DNA from: Adineta vaga
Taxonomy: Eukaryota; Rotifera
Assembly: GCA_021613535.1 (NCBI GenBank)
Contig: CP075497.1
Span: 8,990,001-9,054,000, forward strand
Direction: 5' to 3'
Length of the DNA stretch: 64,000 nucleotides
Notes under the pieces: model-generated
Told to the model about the DNA's origin: nothing
Databases searched by the model: none
Seen by the model: only the letters and a program-made list of their open reading frames with translations
Shown: positions 13,987-25,400 of the stretch, piece by piece
Numbering within the stretch: position 1 is the first letter of the stretch
Layout: every line of letters starts with the position of its first letter
Position numbers and translations under genes: made by a program

Positions 13987-14828
13987 ATTGATTTGGATGT
14001 CTCTGGCTAGTTAGATGAAATTTTTGAGCGTAGAAACAAATCTTATCATCGTTAATGTTCCAGATAGAAATAGCAACTATCCCGTTCGAGCACTTCTTCT
14101 TCAACCACATGTCGGAAAGAACTAACAGGATTGGTCAACTATATCTAATGTCGTCTCTTTTTTTTCTCTTGCTTTCTTTCTTTCCGGTGCCAAATGGTTA
14201 CGGAACCCTTTTGTTTGTATATGGATCATTTCTCATCGAATTTTGATGTATTTCTCTATTTTTTCAAATGAATATGATTACATATGCTTTTCAATATAAT
14301 TCATGGTGCTTTCAATCATTGACAAACGAATGCTTACATGCCATTTTCAACGACAATTGTTATTAGGAAAGGAGAGAAAAGAAATGTTTCGTACATTTTT
14401 TTCTCTTTTGCTGTTCTGTTTTCTTTCTCTTCTTCTTCTTCTTCTCTGCGCAAGAATTACTGTGAGTGAATAGTAGGAAGATTCAGCTGAATAGAATAAC
14501 CATCCATATATTTCTTCTTGCATTATGTCATCGAAAAGAGAGCGAGAAGAAATTGCCTGTTGTGTCCTTTTGTAGCCAATGTGATGCCATTTTCTGATCG
14601 ATATTGTTATTGTGCAAGTCGTTTCAAATCTGACTCATTGATAAAAAGTTTTTTTTTTCAAGTTCGATTTCAAAAATAGAAGGAAGAAAAATAATACGAG
14701 TATCAGAAGAGCTTTATATATGAATCATTACAAATAACCATAAATGCACTTCGTCTTTTTTTTTAGTTGATAGATTTTACTTTTTCTCCTCATTCGTCGT
14801 CGTCTTCTTCTTTTTTTTTTACAAAATT
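13987..14828. other. Divergent promoter region
   Basis: About 840 nt between the small membrane gene (-) and the mucin-like gene (+). AT-rich with pyrimidine tracts (CTT repeats near 14427-14445 and T-runs near 14755-14820). No supported gene. Confidence 0.5.
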
Positions 14829-15906
14829 ATGACGTCGTTCGACCGAACCGTACTGTATTGTAAGTTTTATATTTTGTACAAATTAGAAATATATCTCACG
14901 TTAATCTATAGTTTTCACCGTTTATTTTCTTGGAATATATCAGACAATAAATTGCGTAGAGATAACTTCATCATTCTCACCTCTGAATGTTTCCAGTTCA
15001 ACTGAAATTCTTAAACATACAACTGATATACATACATCTGTTGAAATTACTTCAACAACAGTCAGTTCGAGCACAAGTTCTTCGACAACCATATCAACAA
15101 CTATTAATACCTCTGTGTATTCATCAATCACGTCTACTATTACTATTATTACTTCTTCGTTTCTACCTCAAGGTAAGCAATCACTGAGCTCATAAATAAA
15201 TAAAACTCTAATCGAGACTAAAACATGATCGCCTTCAGGTAAATATATTTATATTAGGAAAAAACATAACTCAATATTAAAAAAAAATCTGTTTATATCT
15301 TTTGTTTCTTTTTAGCACCATCGGGACCAGGTTGGTGGTTATTCATTGCTCTTGTCATAACAATAATAATCGTCATTATTGCTGGTGTTATTTTTTATCA
15401 TCGACAGCAATCTCCCTATCGACGGTAAGAGAAGAAACAGAAAAGCACATGTCACTAACTTTATCTTAAATATCGCTTCATAAAATAATCGTTTTTATTG
15501 AAGATTGATATTGACTCAATCGTTAATGATATCTTTAGGTGAAGATGTTTAGAGAGAAAGATGTTTCATGACTTATTTTTAGATCTATTTCCTGTTCACA
15601 ATGGTTTAGACAGTGCAATTTCAGGTATATCCTATTAGATAATTGAAGTGTTTTATTCAAATCTTTTCCTTGTTTCGATTGTCTCATTCACATTAATTAA
15701 TACATTCTACATCACATCAGAGCATGTTTCTTTTTCATTCTTAAAAAGAATATAATTTTATCATGAATGTATCATTTGTTTTTCTCTTTATTAGATTTCT
15801 TCGAAATTGGCGATCTCATGATGATGATACCGATAATATTATTCTACAACTTGAACAATCTGATATCAATAACGATCAATGGCCATCTCGACTTGCTTTT
15901 AATTAA
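14829..15906 (+). CDS. Mucin-like type I single-pass membrane protein
   Basis: Exons 14829-14859, 14912-15172, 15316-15424, a probable 42-nt exon 15583-15624, and 15795-15906 join in phase to 184 aa (170 without the small exon). It starts with a hydrophobic signal peptide (MTSFDRTVLYFFTVYFLGIYQ). A Ser/Thr-rich ectodomain (repeated TTIS, STSSST, ITSTITI) suited to O-glycosylation follows, then a TM segment WWLFIALVITIIIVIIAGVIF and a short acidic cytoplasmic tail. No family recognised. The 3' gene is convergent (NAA25). Confidence 0.65.
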
Positions 15907-16505
15907 GTGGGTTCTTTTTTTTCTAAAATAAAACATTCAATTTTTCATGTAGATATATAAATAAGAATAAATATTTTGTTAATGAAAAGTCGATAGAAAA
16001 TATGATTGATCGATCAAAGTTATTTTTATCAAAAGTCAACAAATGTTGTTATTCAACATGTTAATTATGATTTTCATTGAAACCGAAAAAGTCAATCATC
16101 TATTCAAGATTCATGTTGTTTGTGAAAACAAACCATTCAAGATGTTTTCTTCTGTTTAACAGTAAGAAGAACTTATCTAGATATGAGACAAGTTTTTGGA
16201 ACCTGAAAAAAGTTTTTTTTGGACGAAAAGAAAAAAAAACGTCAGAACAAATATAATCGAATAAAAAGACGGAAACATTAATGGATAAGTTTTTCTTCAT
16301 CTCATCAAATCAGAAGAAAAGAAAATGTTTAATTCAACATGTCCATCTGCACGAACAAATTTGCCTAAAAAAAATGGAGGGATGAAATCCATCAGATCAC
16401 AGGTTAACACAAACAAAAAATGGCAAGAAAAAAGTCACAATCTTATTTGAAAAGAAAAACACACACATTGATACAGACAGACAAAATGAATGTTTAGAAA
16501 TAGTT
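15907..16505. other. Convergent 3' flanks
   Basis: About 600 nt between the stops of the mucin-like gene (+) and NAA25 (-). AT-rich with A-runs near 16225. Presumably 3' UTRs. A 66-codon minus frame here has no support. Confidence 0.5.
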
Positions 16506-19500
16506 CTATGTTGATGATTGACGAAAATGAAGTGTTTTTCTTTTACTTGCAAGACAAAATCGAATTTGTATTAATGATTCAAGGTAACCTAATGCCAATG
16601 TATGCAATGTTGATGAACGCATTGAAATTTTAACTAATTGAAAAACTGAAGTAGATGATTGATTGTCTCCTTGGTTTTCTTTAGATTCATTAGTATTATT
16701 ATTTTCATCGGATTTTAACTTTAATCTAAAAATATTTCTTAAAATAATCAATTGTTTTTCATTAAAATAAATGAATTTACTTATGAGATGATTGATCTCC
16801 ATTTATATCAAGTTCTTTTTCTAATCGTTCACATTCATTATCATTTAATTTACCTTGAATACGAAGATATATTTCATATTTACGAATATTTTCGATAATT
16901 TCTGTCCATTGTTCATTATATAAAGATTCGATTTGTTCAAATTGATTCCATAATTTAATCTCATCTGTATTCTCATTCGATACCGATGGTTGTTCAGTTG
17001 TTTTCTTTTTCGATTTCTTCAAATTCGACGAACGATTAGTTGTTGGATCATTATTATCAACTAATAATGAAGTTTTATTAAATAGACTAGCAAAAATTGA
17101 ACGAAACGCTAAATATAAACTATAAGTATATGATATAAATTCTGTATAGACAGAATAGAATTCCAATGGTGATTGTTTGCCAGCAAAATCATTAAGAAAA
17201 TCATTTGTTTCATTATTGTTTGTTTCACAACATCGTTTTTGAAATGAAGTTTTTTCTAATACTTCTAATAGTAATTGATAAGATCGTTGAAGTTGTTTTA
17301 GAATTGTATGATTATATTGTTCGATTTTCTCATAGGCAATAGTAACATTTGCTAATGATATTTTCGCTGGTGTTGCTGAAGCAGCTTCTGTTGATTTATT
17401 GATTGCTATTCCATTAAGAAGAATGTCAGCAAATAATGGAATTAATTTATATAATTCTAAATCAACAATTGATTGTAATTCACACGGTGTTATACTTTCG
17501 GTAGGATTGAATGATGTCACACATTGATTATAATCAGAAAGGATTAATTTTAATGTATTAAATATTTCTTCACTAGGCATATGAATAACATTCGTTGAAG
17601 ATAATGGATCGACATATAATGTATGAAGCATACTAAGTATATTTCCACGAAGATAGCAGAGACTAACACGTTGTTGAAAATCATTTGCTTGATATTGACG
17701 AAGAAATGAATCCTTATAAGTTGGTGATTGATATGATGTTTGATTCGAACTTTCATTTAAAGTTCGATCAGCATATGAGACGGTTTCAATTGGTTGATGA
17801 ATATTTTCAAAACGTAATCGACTAAAATAAATATCGAAAGATACTCGAATTGAAACAAATTTTCACATACCGATAATCAACTTTTGGCCAAATATCAAAA
17901 TCACGTGTATCTTGAACTTTGTATTCATCATTATTATTTGCTTTATAGAATAATCCATGTAATGATTGTTTATATTTCTGTTTATGATCGAATAAAACTT
18001 GATTGAATGGATGTTTTAATATATTAGCAATTGAATCATATCGATTTCCATTTTGAATTAGATCAACAACCATCGAACCGATTATTGATTGAATATAAAT
18101 CAATGAATACGTAAGATAACAATCGGAGAATGTTCGTATTTCATTAATACGTAGAAAATTTCCATATTTATAACAGAACATAATTTGACTCCATGAATCA
18201 TCATTATAAATAAGTAAAAGACTTGCTAAATAATTGAATGAACTTCTTATATGTCGATAATTTGTATGAATACGTAAGTAATGATCTGTTAAAAGATAAC
18301 CAAGTGAATAATATTGAATATTTTTTATTTCTAAACGTTCAAAGTAATCTTTCATTATTGTTAAACTATTAAAATGTAATGCCATATTATAGATATAAAG
18401 TTTAACATCAAAATTTGTTGAATCTTTTTCATATGCATGATCTAATAAGGCGTATATGTCCGATTTCGATTGTTTTATTTCGTCCATAATGTTTGCAATT
18501 AAGATGTATAGATCAATTGAAAGATCCGATGATTGATTTGCTAAATCAAATAACCGTTGAATTAATGATTGAGAATTTTCTTTTAACCAAGTATAATGTT
18601 TATCGCCGCATAATCGAGCACAAGAGAGAATATTAATTAAATATTGAGTATTCTTTTCACTCATTTCTGATGTTAATTGTTCAATTAAATATTTATGAAG
18701 ACGTGATCGATCTTCGGATGAAAGATATTCGAATGATCGATAGATATCATACATAACTAAACTAGTTGTTTTTAATGAATACATCTGAATATAGGTTGTA
18801 AGTTGATCGAAGAATGTATTTGAAAGATAAGTCGAAGCAAGTTCGGGTAATGTTGATGAATTTGTTTTTAGTCTTACAAGTTGCCATCGAAGACCAAATT
18901 CAATACGAGCTAGATGAATATTACGTAGGTCTGGTGTTCCTTCGGGTGTCGCTAGACGATCAGTGTTTAATGAATAAAGACTTTTATTTTTCATTTTCAA
19001 AAATCAACTTACTCAAAATAAAGTCATGTAGATCTTGAATTAATTCTTGTTGTTTCGATTGATCAAATTGAAAAAATGTATCAAATAACACTTCATACCA
19101 ATTCCAAAGATAATTATCTTCTTTTAGATATTCTTTTGCTAAACGATAGCATTCATCGAAATGACCAGCTTTATAATTATATAACAAAGGTTTTTCATGT
19201 GCGAAATAAGCCGGTAACATTGATTCATTTGTTGCTGTTTTAATTAAACCATCGATATGTTTATTAAGAAATGTCAATGCTTTGGGAAAATCTTTTTTTA
19301 ATTCTAATGTATGTAAATAAAGTAAACATTCCATTTCACCATAAGATTTTGCTTGTTGAGAATTTTCATCGAAAAATTCTTTTTCTAACATTTTTAATGC
19401 CATAGGAATATAAAGGATTTGACATAATTGATTGGAATTGTCATCAATTTGTAGGAGAACACTGATAACAGCCCAATTATAATAGGGAATTTTTCGTGTT

Positions 19501-20073
19501 AATTTATATAGTTTTTGAGCAGTTAATACTTGATTTTTGTAATCTTTTATGCGTACATAAGCCATAAATAATGAGCATAGATATTCTTCACTAGTTGGTT
19601 CACGTTTTGTTGCTATTTCATAAAGTCTAACGACTTTGTCATATTGTCGAAGATCTTTATAATATTGAGAGAGAAATGTTAAAGTATTTTCATCGACATT
19701 TGATGCATCACCAGGTGCAGCAGCATGTGTAGGAGTTGAAGCAAGAGTTTCCAATTCATTGACTAAGGCACGTGCTTCATCATGTTTGTCAAGTTTAAGT
19801 AAAACAAGACATTTCAAAGCTTTACATGCAGTAAAATGGGCTTGTTTTTTTAAAAGACGATCGATTTCGGTCAATGCTTTACGATAACTAAACATAGGAT
19901 GAAGAGATTATGAAAGTATTTAAAATGTATATCTACTTATGTATTTCCATAAAATCATAAATAGGACGAAGTCGTCGTTCATTAACTTCCAATCGTGGAT
20001 TCGCAATACGTTGAGAATCATTTTGATGTGATTGTGCTAATGTTCTCGCTGTCAGTGGTATTCCAGATGACAT
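16506..20073 (-). CDS. NAA25: NatB auxiliary subunit NAA25 (MDM20 homologue)
   Basis: Ribosome-anchoring TPR subunit of the N-terminal acetyltransferase NatB, partner of NAA20. 1117 aa in five exons: 20073-19937, 19887-19013, 18951-17871, 17821-16781 and 16725-16506; length divisible by three. The N-terminus VNERRLRPIYDFMEIHNYRKALTEIDRLLKK aligns with NAA25 (RRLRPIYDYLDNGN). SEEYLCSLFMAYVRIKDYKNQ and PYYNWAVISVLLQ match the TPR region, and LRNIHLARIEF begins the middle domain. The C-terminal half is divergent with a basic insert (NLKKSKKKTTEQPS, encoded near 17010). A T-rich AG acceptor lies directly against the ATG. Lies 292 nt downstream of SNX3 on the same strand. Confidence 0.88.
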
Positions 20074-20365
20074 CTGAAGAAAAGAGAAGAAATTAACAAA
20101 CAATGAGATCTCAGAAATATTTTCTATTCAAGTGTTAGATACAGATATTTGAAGCAAGATACATTTGAATGAGAATAAAAGATAAATAAATGCAAATACA
20201 AGGAGATAAGAATCACACATAAGTTTTTGTTTTTTTTCTGCATTTTTTTAAAATACGGAAGAATTGTTTATATACATAGGTAAAAAAAGATTCTTTTTCC
20301 TCATGCGAATTAATATAACTGATCGATTGTTCATTGCTAAGATTGAATGAGTAATTGATTTGTTT

Positions 20366-21049
20366 TTATGAATTACGAACTTTGCCTGGAACATATTTAT
20401 CATGATCAATTGTTACTTCTTGAAGAAAAACATGAAGTGAACGTTCATTTTGAGCTAATGGATGACCAGCAACCTTATTAATAAATTGTTCGAGTCCTTT
20501 ACGTCGTTCATCAATAAATTCATCTTCAAAAATGCCATCATCACGACGAAAAAATGCAGGCATTTGTCTTTTCCAAGCTTTTGATGGCAATGGTGGAACA
20601 ACAATCTATAAAAATTTCATTGAAAACAAAAGTCTATTTATTTGAAAATATATTTTCTTACTTTACTATCACGTTCAAGTTCTTTACGTAACCATTCAAA
20701 ATCAGAATATCGACGACGAACAGTACATTCTTTTAGACGAAATACCGGTAAATTTGTCTATAAAACAATAATCTTATCGAAATAAAATAGAAAATCTTTC
20801 ATTCAATTTCACCTTCATTCGAACTTCATAATCTGTATATCGTTTACTTGCAAATCCATGTGTTTCAGGATTAAGAACTTCGATTTCAAGAAAATTAGCT
20901 GGAGGATCATAACGATCTTCAAGAGAAATCTATTTAACAAAAAAAAAGAAAGAAAGAAGAAAATGATTCATAAGAAGGAATTAATTGTTTACTGGACGTG
21001 TTGGTAAACGAGCAATTTCTCGACGATTTTCAGATTCAGTTACTGCCAT
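20366..21049 (-). CDS. SNX3: Sorting nexin 3/12
   Basis: PX-domain endosomal adaptor binding PI3P, used in retromer-dependent recycling. 169 aa in four exons (21049-20993, 20929-20813, 20757-20662 and 20605-20366), close to the ~162 aa of animal SNX3. The PX core is visible: ETHGFASKRYTDYEVRM, TNLPVFRLKECTVRRRYSDFEWLRKEL (the RRYSDF phosphoinositide motif) and PPLPSKAWKRQMP, then FIDERRKGLEQFINKVAGHPLAQNERSLHVFLQ. An AG acceptor lies 6 nt before the ATG. Confidence 0.95.
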
Positions 21050-21401
21050 GAATATCTGAAATAAATAATCGATCAAAAAGAAGAAAAAAGTGGAATAAAC
21101 AAACACATCACACATTCATAAATCTAGCATTTATTTTCCTCTTCTATTTTGTATATATATATATATATACATGTGTATGAAGTCATAAAATATCTTTACT
21201 ACTGACCTCTAATGATCGAATATTTCATTGGTTTGAACAATTTGATGAAGAAATAAAATAAAACAAAACGAAAGAGAAGAGGGTCAATCAACGAAACGAA
21301 TACTACTTTCTTGTTGACAAGATTTTATCAAATTATACTGTAAAATTTTCTTTTAAATTGTGATATATTCATCATATTCCATTCATTTGCAATCAAAAAC
21401 A
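21050..21401. other. SNX3-PGAP2 divergent promoter with TA repeat
   Basis: 352 nt between divergent starts, containing a (TA)n run at about 21151-21172. No gene. It should carry the promoters of both units. Confidence 0.5.
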
Positions 21402-22186
21402 ATGTCTACACGTAAAATTCTCATTTTTATATTTCGAAATCTCTTGAAATGTTTATTTCAGGTGTTCAGATATCCATTCGATATTTATTATGGTTTGCAT
21501 ATTCATTACCAGGCTTTGCATTATTTACTTGTGTGGGTTTATCTCTTTTGAAAGATTTCGAAAAATCGACTCGAACACATTGTAATGTGTTTAATTTTCT
21601 TCCATCAATTTCAGCATCGATCGGTGATTGTGAACCACAACGTTATATTTGGCGTTTATGTTTTGCATTAGATAGTATTCCTCGTTATCTTATTGGATAT
21701 TTACAATTGATACGTTTATTAAATCGTCATCATATGGGTTTACCTGAATTGTATCCATTTGTTCAAATTGGAAATAGTTGTATTCATTTTCTTGAATTAA
21801 CTTTTCTTCTCTTATTAACGTATATTTCATCAAATGAAATTAAATGGATACATGAATGTTCATTTATTGGTTTTATGATTTGTTCATTATTACATATGTT
21901 ATTAACTATATTGATAGATTATTTTTGGCCACGAACAATCACTGCTCGTCCAACTGATCAAGAGATAAATGCACGTTCAAAACGATTGAAATGGTTTCTT
22001 ATTAATATTCTTTCGTTTTTTATTTCACTCTATTTCTATTTTCGACATAATAGTTCTTGTGAAGCAAATATCTATTCTATGTATTGCCTTTTTGAATATT
22101 TTGTTGTATTAACTAATATTGCCTATCATTCAGTTGTTATGGACGAATGGGATCAAAATAATGGACAATTACAAATCTTTTTTTAA
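21402..22186 (+). CDS. PGAP2: PGAP2 / FRAG1 family GPI-anchor remodelling protein
   Basis: Multi-pass Golgi/ER protein needed for fatty-acid remodelling of GPI anchors. A 10-nt first exon (21402-21411, ATG TCT ACA C) and a 50-nt intron lead into 21462-22186; the phase-1 junction gives MSTRVQISIRYLL. About 244 aa. Family marks are HCNVFNFLPSISASIGDCEPQRYIWRLCFALDSIPR and the later TM helices with a conserved CLFEYFVVLTNIAYH segment near the end. The tiny first coding exon is inferred from phase and context; an alternative start within exon 2 (ATG at 21449 read through) is possible. RPUSD2 starts 46 nt downstream. Confidence 0.88.
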
Positions 22187-22215
22187 AATAAACTAAACAT
22201 AAATCAAGACAGTCC

Positions 22216-22229
22216 GTATTTTCTTCTAG
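22216..22229 (+). promoter_or_regulatory. Pyrimidine-tract AG acceptor directly before RPUSD2 ATG
   Basis: TTTTCTTCTAG ends 3 nt before the RPUSD2 start codon, inside a 46-nt gap after the PGAP2 stop. There is no room for a separate promoter and first exon with a conventional intron inside the gap. It therefore looks like a spliced-leader trans-splice site, or the 3' end of a 5' UTR intron reaching into PGAP2. Confidence 0.55.
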
Positions 22230-22232
22230 ATA

Positions 22233-23790
22233 ATGGCAGATAATAATGAACCTAGTAAGAAAGAGAAGTTTCGTCAAGAAACTAAAGCAGATAGACGAAT
22301 ACGATTTAAGGAACGTCGACGAATAAAAGCTGAATCGAAACTAGTAGGTTTTCGTCAATCCACACATTATATTGATACGGAATTAACTAATGAATCAATC
22401 TATTATATCGATCCTCAATCACCTGAATTACGTAAAGTTCATCCCTATTTTTTTACATGGATCACACATGCAAAAGAACGTTGGTATGGACGAACGATAG
22501 CCGATGTTTTTCAATATGAATTTCGTCGTTCAATATTAAAACAAAATTTTGAAGATATTTTACGAAATGGTCTTGTACGAATCAATGGTCAATGTATTGA
22601 TAAAGATTATATCATGCAAAATGGTGATAAATTAGAACATTATACACATCGACATGAAGTACCAGTGATTAATCAAAAAATCAATATTCTAATAAATAAT
22701 GAAGATTATTTAGTTATTGATAAACCATGTTCAATACCTGTACATGTACGTTTAATAAAACTTCTCTTTCGAATCTCATAGAACTGTTTTTTAGCCTTGT
22801 GGAAAATATCGATTCAATACTGTATTGGCGATACTTCATTATGAATATCATTTATCCAATATACGTACAGTTCATCGTTTAGATCGAATGACGTCAGGTA
22901 TATTAATTATGGCTAAATCAGCTGCAAAAGCACGTGCGATTGATTTCAATGCTGATCGTACGTCAGCAAATGGTGTTGATAAACTTTATTTATGTCGTGT
23001 TCGTGGTGATTTCCCCTATGTAAATCAAATTGTTCGTGTTGATCAACCCATCGAAACATTTTCATTTCAACTTGGCCTAACGAAAATTGGAGGAAATAAA
23101 CAATGTCAAACTTTGTTTCGTCGTGTAACATTCGAAGAATTACAACAACAAAAAGAACAACATGGAAAATTTATCTTTGATTTAAATAATGAAAATACAG
23201 AAGTAACCATTGATGAATCATTATATAAATATGCAGATCAAGATGAAACGAAAACAAGTCTTATTCTTTGTCGACCATTGAGTGGACGAATGCATCAAAT
23301 TCGTGTTCATTTACAATATTTAGGTTTTCCTATTGTTAATGATCCTCTATATAATGCTCCAAATATATGGGGTTCAACAAATGGACAATATGCACAATAT
23401 GAACATTCAAATGAATATGTTGTCGAGACATTTATTAAATTACATAGTTGTGAATATTGGCTAATGAGTGATATTGAAAATGAAGATGAAAATATAAACG
23501 CCAATGGTAAACGAACTGTAGAAGTGGAAGAACAAACAACTGATGATACTAAACGAGTAAAAACTGAAGATAAAGAAGAAGAAGAAGAAACAACAGCAAC
23601 ACCGACAACGATCGATGTAAACGATGATAATGCTGTTAAAAATTATATTAAAGAACATTGCTTTGAATGTTTGAATCGTTTTCGTGAACCACCATCTGAT
23701 CAACTTGTCATGTATTTACATGCATTACAATATAGAATATCTACTGATGTGACTTTTACTGGTTCATTACCTGATTGGGTACAGATTTAA
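22233..23790 (+). CDS. RPUSD2: RNA pseudouridine synthase RPUSD2-like
   Basis: RluA-family pseudouridine synthase modifying RNA uridines. Two exons (22233-22745 and 22795-23790), 502 aa. A basic N-terminus is followed by an S4-like segment (ADVFQYEFRRSILKQNFEDILRNGLVRINGQCI) and NEDYLVIDKPCSIPVHPCG. The catalytic motif HRLDRMTSGIL holds the aspartate, and RPLSGRMHQIRVHLQYLGFPIVNDPLY is the second signature. An acidic, Lys/Glu/Thr-rich insertion (EDKEEEEETTATP) separates this from a C-terminal helical end (HCFECLNRFREPP). Target RNA unknown. Confidence 0.93.
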
Positions 23791-24265
23791 GAAAAGAATT
23801 GAATCCGTTTGTTTTTTTGTTTATGATATTTCTTTTCATAAATAGAAAATAAATCTTACACTAATCAGTATAAAATAAAACAACATTTTCAAATAATTGC
23901 CAATCGATCACTAATAGATGCTCAATCTCTAAATATTAATTTCGAAATAAGATAATACCTTCGACATTGTTTTCATTTGAATGTTGGAAAGAAAAAAGAG
24001 ACCATGTTTGATTAATGTGGTCACTATTATCTTTCTTATCAGTTAATGTAGATGTGGTAGAAACAAACGATGTCATGTCTTTGTCAAAAACATGACATTC
24101 ATAAATTCTCATTATTATTTGCGAGTGACCAACTAAAGTGGTTGGAGAAATATTGTAGAAAAGCATGACAAAAAACTGTAAATTTGAATACTTCCTAAAC
24201 AAATCAAATTGATAAGATGAATAAGAAATCCTGATATTCCGCACAGGCACATAGATATTTTTTCG
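23791..24265. other. Spacer upstream of the SRCR gene
   Basis: AT-rich sequence holding the RPUSD2 3' UTR. A minus-strand 121-codon frame (23936-24301) covers most of it and extends over the TATA box of the next gene. I see no family or splice evidence for it. Confidence 0.45.
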
Positions 24266-24272
24266 TATAAAA
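24266..24272 (+). promoter_or_regulatory. TATA box of the SRCR gene
   Basis: TATAAAA 95 nt before the ATG, followed about 30 nt later by a CATTCTCATC start-site-like stretch. Position and spacing fit a strong RNA polymerase II core promoter. Motif evidence only. Confidence 0.5.
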
Positions 24273-24360
24273 CGGAATGCATTATGCCAGATCAACAGCA
24301 CATCATTCTCATCTATTCAAAGCAACTGCGTAAACTACAACTACAACAATAACAAAAAAC

Positions 24361-24903
24361 ATGCAAGCTACATTCATTGCCATTGTATTCTTTGCTACTT
24401 ACGGTTTAATCATGGGTAACAGTTTGTATGATCTTGAACCACAAGGTCGAGATGTTGGATTGGCTACTTGTGAAAAAATCTATGGATTAATGGCTTATCC
24501 ACGTATCATCAAGAATATAACAGTTCTTCGAACATCACCACTACGAGTTCGTGTACATCTTTTAGCTCAAGGTCCATCGAAATCGATTCCATTCAGTGTG
24601 GAAGGCATGGTATGCCAAGTTGGATTCGATCAAAATGCTGCTAGTGCAGCTTGTCGATCTCAAAATTTCCATAATGCTGTTATGGTTACCGATATTGCAT
24701 GGCATGAACCACCTGCCAGCTATGGTCAACAATGTATCATGGATACAGAATCATACAAAAGTGTTATTCCATGTGAATATATCTTACATCAATTGAGCTG
24801 TCCACCATCGGCAACTAATTTAGCTGACTGTCGTTTTCCTCCATTATTCAGTCAATCTACAGGATGCAATGCATATACACATGTCGGACTTATTTGTACA
24901 TAA
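24361..24903 (+). CDS. Secreted single SRCR-domain-like protein
   Basis: 180 aa, intronless. Signal peptide MQATFIAIVFFATYGLIMG, then a domain resembling scavenger receptor cysteine-rich folds: EGMVCQVGFDQNAASAACRSQNF, then LSCPPSATNLADCRFPPLF and a closing HVGLICT. These match the SRCR order (G-x-V-C, A-x-x-x-C-R, L-x-C, L-x-x-C, G-x-I/L-C). Nine cysteines in the mature chain. Such domains bind polyanions or microbial surfaces. A TATA box lies 95 nt upstream and an AATAAA 33 nt downstream. Lack of introns in an intron-rich neighbourhood suggests retroposition, transfer or a fast-response gene. Confidence 0.72.
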   Translation: MQATFIAIVFFATYGLIMGNSLYDLEPQGRDVGLATCEKIYGLMAYPRIIKNITVLRTSPLRVRVHLLAQGPSKSIPFSVEGMVCQVGFDQNAASAACRSQNFHNAVMVTDIAWHEPPASYGQQCIMDTESYKSVIPCEYILHQLSCPPSATNLADCRFPPLFSQSTGCNAYTHVGLICT

Positions 24904-25400
24904 ATATGTGAATTTTTTTTTCTTTTATAAAATCAAATAAAATTTCTTTCTTTCTTATTCTATTCGAGCATGTATAAACATAAATGAATATAGACGGTGT
25001 AGGTCATAAACAGACAGATGAACCGACAACGGCAATCACATTTGTTCATAAATTCGCATCCACCTTCAAGATTGAACGTAAATTAATTTTCGGTGTTAAT
25101 ATATCTTGAAACAACCACTTGGATATTCTTTAAATTTGTTTGAATATTGATTTTTTAAAGATTATTATTTGTTGCAATATATTGTTATAAATTGTCAAAC
25201 AACGCCATCTGTAATGTCAAGTTACAACCATCTTTTCTGTAACCAATATGAAAAACAAAAGCCAAGAAAATAAATAAACAGACAAAATTTTTGTACTTGT
25301 ATAGTTCATCAATTGAAAATTAGTAATTTAGTATTTATTTCATAGAAAATTAAGAGAAATAGTTTTCTTTTTAAGATTGATATAAATTTTCACAGAAAAA
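24904..25400. other. Spacer between SRCR gene and RagA
   Basis: AATAAA at 24936-24941 probably ends the SRCR transcript. The rest is AT-rich. TTTTCACAG ends 5 nt before the RagA ATG, another acceptor-like site at a start codon. No gene seen. Confidence 0.5.

Noticed and set aside
23936-24301. 121-codon minus frame
   Set aside because: Runs across the TATA box and start-site region of the SRCR gene, composition looks random, no splice partners.
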